A stretch of DNA of 63,132 bases from Bacteroidales bacterium (lineage in GTDB: Bacteria > Bacteroidota > Bacteroidia > Bacteroidales > TTA-H9), in assembly GCA_028689615.1 (NCBI GenBank), contig JAQVCV010000017.1, positions 1-63,132 on the forward strand, read 5' to 3'. This document shows positions 61,301-63,132 of the stretch, piece after piece. The notes beneath the pieces are model-generated. The model was not told where the DNA came from, made no database searches, and was given only the letters and a program-made list of their open reading frames with translations. Both the position numbers and the translations under genes were made by a program. Positions within the stretch are counted from its first letter, which is position 1. Each line of letters begins with the position of its first letter.

Positions 61301-61947
61301 ACTGGTCGCCAGGCACCGGATTGTCTGACACAGCCGGAAGCATCGTGAGCGCCTCACCGCAGATCACCAGCAGTTACCTGATTACCGGTACCAGCGAAGT
61401 GGGATGCGTGGATTCACTCAGGGTTTATGTCACGGTGAGAACCACTCCGTATGTAAACCTGGGTCCCGACCGCTACCTCTTCACCTGCGAACCCATCATG
61501 CTCGATGCCGGTGCCAGCGATGGCGTTGAAAACTACGAGTGGCAGGATGGCTCACCCCGTCGTTACTACAAAGTGGAAGAGAACGGCCTGTATTGGGTTA
61601 CAGTGTCGAACGACGCTTGTGCCGTTACCGATACCATCAGGGTGCAACTCTGTGGCGGGTTTATCTACATGCCCACGGCCTTCTCGCCCAACTCCGACGG
61701 TTTGAACGAGGTGCTTAAAGCCCGTTCGAGCGACGAAACCATCAAATTCCACATGTATGTGTTTAGCCGCAACGGAGCTTTGGTTTACGAAACCGACGAC
61801 CTCTACGAAGGTTGGGATGGTCGCGATACCAAAGGCAACGACTGCCCGTCGGGAGTTTATATCTGGAAGATTGTGTATCGCGGCAACGGGATCACGGCTC
61901 CTGGTATCGAGCAAACCCAGACAGGCTCGGTGATGCTGATGCGATAA
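49315..61947 (+). CDS. Giant modular surface adhesin with CHU_C end (4210 aa)
   Basis: One uninterrupted frame. Signal peptide, a PKD-like first module, about 16 Ig-like domains, SprB-type module, seven-bladed SBBP propeller, second SprB-type module, 4 GG/WY modules, 8 YC modules, 9 GG/WY modules, two PKD-like modules, and a C-terminal CHU_C (gliding/T9SS type B) sorting domain. The modules are listed separately. Cysteines usually occur as pairs per module, so extensive disulfide bonding is likely in the periplasm and outside. Size and composition suit a filamentous adhesin of the SprB kind, but SprB itself is not this protein. It looks GC-richer than the neighbours. A perfect terminator palindrome follows. 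Confidence 0.93.
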   Translation: MKTTIKTLRQFALMLLLAIVANLTSQGQNLTTNPDTVCMGATELYRVDSTANSYYQWSVTGGGTINHFWMPNDTAAHISVTWDNTVGENTLQVVEYNEFGCNGDPNTLLVKRFTVPAPSLNNGNLTKCVGDSYTLVAAPNSGLPSVTYQWKKDGGNITGAVTNTLSIGSVQLSDAGSYTCIVGNTCGATETSASVLTVIYPPTVTLQPLPVNTCLGQNDTLIAHFDGSEPVAYQWYLGTTPVTNIPGHIAGATNDTLVISGAAYTDTGYYHVVATNTCGFNSSNTVHFNINVLPVITNQPDSVSVCIGANVSFAATVTGDSLYYQWYHYSSAVAGATTSQLDLTNVQYADTGSYHLHIYNNCGFLRSDTVDLNINRYPAIVDQPDSVSVCIGANVTFAVTATGDSLSYQWYHYTTPVGTNSNTLVINNAQYADTGTYRCEISVPNGCNTLPTENVDLNINRYPAIVDQPDSISACPGDSRQFVVVATGDSLNYQWYKNGVAMPGQTMPILAFASISYSDTADYYCEVFNNCNGVPTQNVNLNINIPPAVVYQPADISTCLGADITLNTIISGDSLFYQWNRNGNPIPGATGASHQINPVTLANIGTFTCDVMNTCGNLTTSNAVVTVNLVPVVVTEPNDISTCPGNSVVFSTVVTGDSLNYQWYKNNVAVAGQTNPTLVFSPVSYADTADYYCVITNTCGDDTTRVANLNINIPPVITVYPRDISSCLGDNELLSVTATGDSLFYQWFHNTNLIPGATASSYALTPVTLTNVGTYQVQVYNTCGNPVVPPVDVTVNLVPVITDQPDSVSKCPGDAVTFSVTATGDSLNYQWRKNGNLMPGQNGPSLVFPAIGYADTANYRCYIWNTCNDALTDNAHLNINVAPVITTQPQNLLTCVGDNNLLSVVATGDSLYYQWYKNNVAIAGETGTTLLFTPVTLADIGTYRVDMQNNCAPATSNTVNLFANIDPTVIVPPRDVSSCLGYTARFFVSIRAAGSALPDCQWFKNGVLLPGETNDTLTIFPVTLADVASYSCQLSNNCDVVMTSAADLTVNLVPVMVTQPNDISTCPGDIEEMKVVLTGDSLNYQWYKNGNPIANSNSPFLPFNPVVPGDIGNYYVHIWNTCNVAGFNSNVAEVTMNIPPTIVSDQVTSGNFCENQIQNKVLSVIATGDSIKYEWRKNGALIADSTNPYLRFTPITVADNGSYFVRAYNNCGEDFSQTANLYVNTIVYNDITPNAVSTCDGANVMLMVSASGDNIAYQWKLEGIDIPGANNNTLVLNNLQYSQTGNYSCVMSNSCGNNVFSGQVPVTINRDPQIVTQSQSQIRCETELITLEVVATGDSLNYQWYKNGVAITGANNSVYEITSALAADGGTYECFVSNTCDNDMSDPIVLTVYRLPEVVVQPVSKTRCEEDTVSFSITPDGDQLSFQWYHNNVLIPGATATTYSIARISMSDAGQYYCVVSSANCGAVNSDVVNLNVIQNIAVNALTTNISCAGSLDGAIDITVLNGQAPFTFLWSTGSTSEDITGLDEGLYSVYITDQNNCRARATIGIGQPYEFGFYHDTTFWASAVRHGGLGMDRVRAVTTDQQGNTYVTGSFSSNATFGFATLVSYGDEDVFVARYNPAGTLLWVRQAGGTLNDYGTGISVDSSGYIYVSGSFEEMAFFGTTQVNSNGNHDAFLAKYDPTGTLVWVRNSGGFFDDKASAVQADERGYTYVTGSYQGIGTFGSQTLVSAGGDDIFTAKYNPDGDMQWVKSAGGTSEDFGQAVTLDVARNVIVAGKFQNTANFGTASLTSAGSTDIFMVKYNTLGVQQWVKRAGGNQTDNATGVKTDYNSNVYVTGSVEGTATFGSLNLTGNGGRDIAVAKYSPAGNPLWARNAGGTQHDVAKALAVDAQGNSYVAGLFRNEMTLNGKTMQSAGESDVAVLKYSTTGELVWSQQAGGPGADSALAVALLPGNDLRVGGSFTQTAVFGANSIVSPGQDEAFLALLTQEEVYTAPVVTDVSCFDGNDGSINITPGGGTLPFVFDWSNGATTEDVTNIEAGTYWLTMTDAKGCTKDTMLTVTFLFAPPIAPLSANANMDYICTDETRNLVLTAVGGYGDTLVWFSGSCNGTRVGVENNLSLPAPTVTTTYYAYWKNACGESSCAEVTVNVVPDPVKPVSVTASPAVACEDGGLLTLIASGGSGEVLKWYTGGCGVTEIGTGDTLTDRPIPAVDTWYYARWESRCGSSDCDSVQVIVHPKPQPPTEIQASVTSPICAGTGGSITFTAIGGSGDEIKWTKGSCSDPVVASGPNLTTFIDNAPIVTTTYNAYWTNSCGDSPCASITIEVIGTPPGPTGITASTNNFCANTVETLVLTANGGGADGAVLHWYTGSCGGMSGIPVGTGNPLTLTGSDVPDATTVFYARYEHACGNSPCAPLQINVFDVPVVFIQNLNNAYCVEEAAVPISGSVAGQGSFSCPTPGAIVNLGGGQAFFVPNAAGVGVHQVTYSYIASGNCLADSTYEVTVNEGAFVNILNIQDEYCLNDGVITFQGTEPSGFFDEFTGLDDIGGGFATFDPALAGVGSHTIAYHYLNPNGCWSDTLRTVFVNNIPTVYFSGLESQYCEDENAVTLYGNPSDGDFTGPVTPIGFGRATFDPGSVPVGIPQNITYTWTNPTTGCSNSQTQTVTVNALPVVTFSGLDPEYCVNGVEDTLIGSMSPLGQFFGPGIEPVNNNGVAYFRPWLAPGGPHTITYTYEDANGCVGTATGTTVVYTVQPVYFTGLNPQYCHAEGEIANLIGSKRPFGDFTIDPVPADPNAFTTPNNGTATFDAFLADPGTYNITYTYLDLHGCEVSDTRTVTVNPLPEVAITNLDTTYCINASFTIIEGNHQPDGSFTYNGPTGGLVDLHNGKAKFIPSVAGLGVFNITYSYRDPNTTCLNDTTMQTEVVPKPALLINNLANAYCQSDLPDTITGSHFPLGVFSGPAGVIEDLGIGKAIIYPGAATSLGVPFMVHYTLNEPGLCYNDTAYEVVIHPTPDVSFGTLLPEYCENSLDEILLGNHMGYGTFSGPDPGLLDSGLGYATWSPSAAGPGGPYAIKYVYMDPNTGCSDSMTLTTMVNPLPTKPTSLSVDHNDYCLNSVNALTFTGTGGSGTDLKWYRGACGTNPVGIGTQIYVPAPNDTTWYYARWENECGESECDSIRINVLFQPVAPLQLAVDQNDFCAGTVADINLSAEGGHGADLKWYTGTCGGVYLGTGNPFPTPAPTVTTTYFAKWTNICGESSCKSIVVNVLPQPVIADSVSVNHNNFCSGSQSSIILHYHGGSGGSGGIFEWFRGVCSDTLIGTGQNLEVIAPTTTTSYFGRWRNSCDSTACQQVTVTVWPLPVAPDSVSTTENEYCAGSVSTLTLTAHGGSGDDVVWYEGDCGAGTPVSTGPSLLINAPLVTTKYYARWESNCGASACAMKQITVYPQPVPIDSLTVDTNNFCRSYNGIIILNAFGGAGDTLNWYQDACGTSILGTGSELRVQAPDTNTWFFAKWVSECGVTECDSIEVKVNIPLPVDTVFADKPVVCFNDAGFVKLTAQGGRGDVLNWYEGTCGGTPIGSGYTLNVLSPEVTTTYIARWENSCETTECDSVTVTVIPQAVASTMVTADTNNFCQGAVTTVTLTAIGGYGDTISGQGETLRWFFANCEGIEAGTGNPLVIPAPLFNTSYFVRWENSCSASECASVEIVVNNPEPVVLVEVDTNDFCPGAVTDITLFAHGGHGDQLKWFTRDNGTYTNIGTGYPLNIFAPDTTTWYYVRWENICGASDYDSIRVNVNLPVVPPVLTVDTNNFCSDYGFQIALGGLGGNGDTLRWFEGSCNGPELGTGNPLWIDHPVVTTTYFARYENECGVTGCNSIVVTVVPHPELFAGAVDSVCEKADYPVVNATASNYTSVLWTTDGTGTFDDPTLLNPVYQQGPEDVVVRDTVNLIMTVMGNSPCGAYTDTLMLIINPLPVISVNDTNPFICRDSLFTFVADGAFTYHWSPGTGLSDTAGSIVSASPQITSSYLITGTSEVGCVDSLRVYVTVRTTPYVNLGPDRYLFTCEPIMLDAGASDGVENYEWQDGSPRRYYKVEENGLYWVTVSNDACAVTDTIRVQLCGGFIYMPTAFSPNSDGLNEVLKARSSDETIKFHMYVFSRNGALVYETDDLYEGWDGRDTKGNDCPSGVYIWKIVYRGNGITAPGIEQTQTGSVMLMR
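49665..53757 (+). repeat. ~16 tandem Ig-like modules
   Basis: Residues about 117-1481. Each unit is about 84-90 aa with a first cysteine (for example DISTCPGD), GDSLNYQWYKNG, ADTGTYRC-like and a closing NTCG cysteine. Several units are nearly the same, pointing to recent tandem duplication; a 45-nt stretch is identical at 50428-50472 and 50683-50727. Confidence 0.88.
53758..53985 (+). other. SprB-type module 1
   Basis: Residues about 1482-1557: NISCAGSLDGAIDITVLNG, FLWSTGSTSEDITGLDEGLY, SVYITDQNNCRARATI. This is the C-x(4)-DGxI...W-S-x-G-x-T-x-x-x-x-x-L-x-x-G-x-Y pattern of SprB repeats. Confidence 0.8.
54001..55287 (+). repeat. Seven SBBP propeller blades
   Basis: Residues about 1563-1991. 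Seven units of about 60 aa share G-x-x-x-D-x-x-x-x-V-x-x-D-x-x-x-N-x-Y-V-x-G-S-F, then DIFVAKYNPxGxLxWVRxAGG. Counted by eye from blade tops ending AGG or SGG. Seven is the usual count for a closed propeller. Confidence 0.85.
55288..55500 (+). other. SprB-type module 2
   Basis: Residues about 1992-2062: DVSCFDGNDGSINITPGGG, FDWSNGATTEDVTNIEAGTY, WLTMTDAKGC. It mirrors module 1, so the propeller sits between two SprB-type modules. Confidence 0.8.
55507..56577 (+). repeat. GG/WY modules a-d (4 units)
   Basis: Residues about 2065-2421. Each is about 86 aa: a cysteine near the start, LTAxGGxGD, LKWYTGSCG, VGTGNPL, TTTYYARWxNxCGxSxC and a beta end. A related array resumes at 58603. Confidence 0.85.
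56578..58602 (+). repeat. YC modules (8 units)
   Basis: Residues about 2422-3096, averaging 84 aa. Each starts xVxFSGLxxxYC, then a G-S/N...F-x-G-P core, G-x-A-x-F-x-P, and ITYTYxDxxGC before the next unit. They replace the GG/WY type for this stretch. Confidence 0.83.
58603..60951 (+). repeat. GG/WY modules e-m (9 units)
   Basis: Residues about 3097-3879, averaging 87 aa. Same pattern as modules a-d, often opening with VDTNNFC. One unit (k, near 60190-60430) carries a short insertion, DTISGQGETLRW; unit l has lost the CGxSxC second cysteine (CGASDYDS). Confidence 0.85.
61663..61944 (+). other. CHU_C / T9SS type B sorting domain
   Basis: Residues about 4117-4210: IYMPTAFSPNSDGLNEVLKA, FHMYVFSRNGALVYETDD, YEGWDGRDTKGNDCPSGVY, IWKIVYRG. 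It matches the gliding-motility-associated C-terminal domain that directs export by T9SS. Confidence 0.93.
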
Positions 61948-61972
61948 ACAGTTGTTTTGATAATACGATCAC

Positions 61973-62004
61973 AAAAAAACTCCGGCATGCCGGAGTTTTT
62001 TTTT
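61973..62004 (+). terminator. Terminator of the giant adhesin gene
   Basis: Perfect palindrome ACTCCGGCATGCCGGAGT (61979-61996) between a run of A and a run of nine T. Strong on the plus strand and symmetrical. Confidence 0.9.
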
Positions 62005-62290
62005 CGCAAAGAAGTTTCAGAAGGCCTGCTGTTTTGGAATTTTTAATACTTTCGTGCCGTAAGAAAATGATTCATTGTTGGCTATGATGAAGCCACTTAA
62101 AAACATGATCCCATTCTTTCGTCAGGAGTCGCTAACGAAGTCTTCTGAGGCTCATAACAGCACTTTAGCCGAAGTTTTTCCGGCTCCATTATCGATTATT
62201 CATCTCCTAATCTATTCCCTCTTTATTTATTTTATCAATTTTTAAGCATCCTGTGCAACGGGATGGTTTGTCGAACCTCATGCTTTAGAA
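62005..62290. other. Intergenic stretch after the adhesin terminator
   Basis: Nothing recognisable apart from AT-rich sequence in its second half; short frames here have no ribosome site or domain. The SUKH-family gene begins at its end. Confidence 0.6.
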
Positions 62291-62734
62291 ATGAAGACAG
62301 TAGTAGCGAAGCTTAAGAACGCCGAAGGAGCCTTACTTGGCAAACCGGCACCATCAACCGAGATTGCTGCGGTAAGCAGCAAGCTAGAACGGTCAGGGTT
62401 TCCTGCAATACCCGAAGAGTTGAAAAAACTCCTGAAAATTGCCGATGGAATTTTTTTCAACGGGATTGAAATCTGGCCCTGCGATCCCGATAATGTGCAC
62501 GATCCCGACTTCAGGCCCCGCAGCCTTCAGGAGGTGAACAAACGGATGGCCATGTCGTCGTTTTCCCGCAAATGGCCCGAAAGCCTCGTGTTCGGACAGT
62601 CAGATGAAGAGGTTTACAGTTACAGTGCCCGCCTCAACCAATTTCTCATTCTCGACCGTACGGGCTACGATGCCTTTTATGAGTTCCCCGACCTAAAATC
62701 GCTCCTTGAGAAAGTGATAGGGGAGAGGGGGTGA
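62291..62734 (+). CDS. SUKH (SMI1/KNR4, YrhA-like) family protein
   Basis: 147 aa, of the SMI1/KNR4-SUKH superfamily, resembling B. subtilis YrhA. Signature: FPAIPEELKKLLKIADGIFF with the hydrophobic start typical of SUKH, FGQSDEEVYSYSARLNQF, and DRTGYDAFYEFPDLKSLL. Many SUKH proteins are immunity proteins for polymorphic toxins; no toxin gene is adjacent, so that role is only possible. The stop codon overlaps the start of a heptamer repeat array. Confidence 0.8.
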   Translation: MKTVVAKLKNAEGALLGKPAPSTEIAAVSSKLERSGFPAIPEELKKLLKIADGIFFNGIEIWPCDPDNVHDPDFRPRSLQEVNKRMAMSSFSRKWPESLVFGQSDEEVYSYSARLNQFLILDRTGYDAFYEFPDLKSLLEKVIGERG

Positions 62735-62793
62735 GCAGTGATTAGTGATTAGTGATTAGTGATTAGTGATCAGTAATCAGTGAGCAGTGATCT
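62731..62793. repeat. Heptamer tandem repeats
   Basis: Nine units of GTGATTA-type heptamers, with GTGATTA itself four times in a row, then decaying (GTGATCA, GTAATCA, GTGAGCA, GTGATCT). The first unit overlaps the SUKH stop codon. Arrays like this are common at gene ends in environmental Bacteroidota. Confidence 0.88.
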
Positions 62794-63047
62794 GTGGTTG
62801 GTATGCCAACTGCAAAATGCCTCCAGTAGCCGCGATACCTGCCGGAGAGGAGTGAGTGGAGAGGGCAGGTAAAGAGGCGGAGCGCATCATGGAGTTTGCT
62901 TCCGAATGCCTCCTTGCGTTGTCGGTGCTACGGCATCCTTTCAGCAATAGTGTGGCGTACACATCCCACCATCCCGAGTGTCATTCCCGAGCTCCCGAGT
63001 CTCATTGTCTACTCCTGAAATAGCTTGACACCAAAAATGAGTACCGA
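62794..63047. other. Intergenic stretch with short direct repeats
   Basis: Holds two copies of CCCGAGTNTCATT (62973-62985 and 62994-63006). No gene or mobile-element end was recognised. Confidence 0.4.
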
Positions 63048-63132
63048 ATGAAAGAAAAGGAGAAGCACCCGAGTCCCACATTAGGGGACAATCTGGAGGG
63101 ATTTCAGATTTCAGTAGAAGAAGTGAAGCAAT
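63048..63132 (+). CDS. Unidentified gene, 5' end only
   Basis: ATG 63048 opens a frame of 28 codons to the window edge (MKEKEKHPSPTLGDN..., then LEGFQISVEEVKQ). Hydrophilic start; not recognised. The last base belongs to the next codon. It may equally be a chance frame. Confidence 0.3.
   Translation, partial: MKEKEKHPSPTLGDNLEGFQISVEEVKQ

Noticed and set aside
59902-61302. 466-codon antisense open frame in the same gene
   Set aside because: Same cause; its repeats only mirror the sense modules.
62731-62793. CRISPR array
   Set aside because: The units are 7 bp, adjacent and without spacers.

Overview
The window looks like the chromosome of an anaerobic or facultatively anaerobic, free-living member of the Bacteroidota. 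Three things point there: Bacteroidota-type promoters (TAnnTTTG close upstream of many genes), the ribosomal order rplM-rpsI-rpsB-tsf, and several secreted proteins of the type IX secretion (T9SS) and gliding type, including a CHU_C C-terminal domain. HydE ([FeFe]-hydrogenase maturation) and an acyl-CoA dehydrogenase/ETF pathway fit fermentative or syntrophic life. No tRNA, rRNA, CRISPR or complete insertion sequence was seen.

Layout. 1-9.4 kb: truncated rhlE, a secreted propeller-like protein, a translationally coupled minus-strand operon (DUF2721, mtaD, rimO, MORN-repeat protein), cstA, radC and rpsT. 9.5-14.8 kb: NAD(P)HX repair enzyme, LytTR response regulator, hydE, a small T9SS cargo protein and a LacI-type regulator. 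15.1-23.6 kb: a fatty-acyl-CoA cluster (crotonase, 3-hydroxyacyl-CoA dehydrogenase, thiolase, FabK-like flavoenzyme, alpha/beta hydrolase, acyl-CoA dehydrogenase, etfB, etfA) with a candidate small RNA in its middle. 23.7-30.2 kb: hypothetical protein, HAD phosphatase, peroxiredoxin, and a TolC/MacB-permease/HlyD export set that lacks its ATPase. 30.3-36.3 kb: tsf, rpsB, rpsI, rplM, a nucleoside-kinase-like protein, a GldA-like ATPase, and metK behind what reads as a SAM-II riboswitch. 36.3-44.2 kb: a gene-poor stretch with small ORFs and hairpins, a HEPN-like/CBS fusion, a lipoprotein, a GH25 lysozyme, and a PRiA4-ORF3-like/TPR gene coupled to an SNF2 helicase.

44.3-61.9 kb is the most striking part: four consecutive same-strand genes for secreted surface proteins. 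The first three (382, 549 and 598 aa) lack a recognisable T9SS sorting domain but all end in exactly the same four residues, IKHN, written with different synonymous codons. The fourth is a 4210-residue mosaic: about 16 Ig-like domains, a seven-bladed SBBP propeller bracketed by two SprB-type modules, thirteen GG/WY-type modules split 4+9 by eight YC-type modules, and a CHU_C sorting domain. The window ends with a SUKH-family protein, heptamer repeats and the start of an unidentified gene.

Domain and family names are assigned by reading translated sequence; no search was run.
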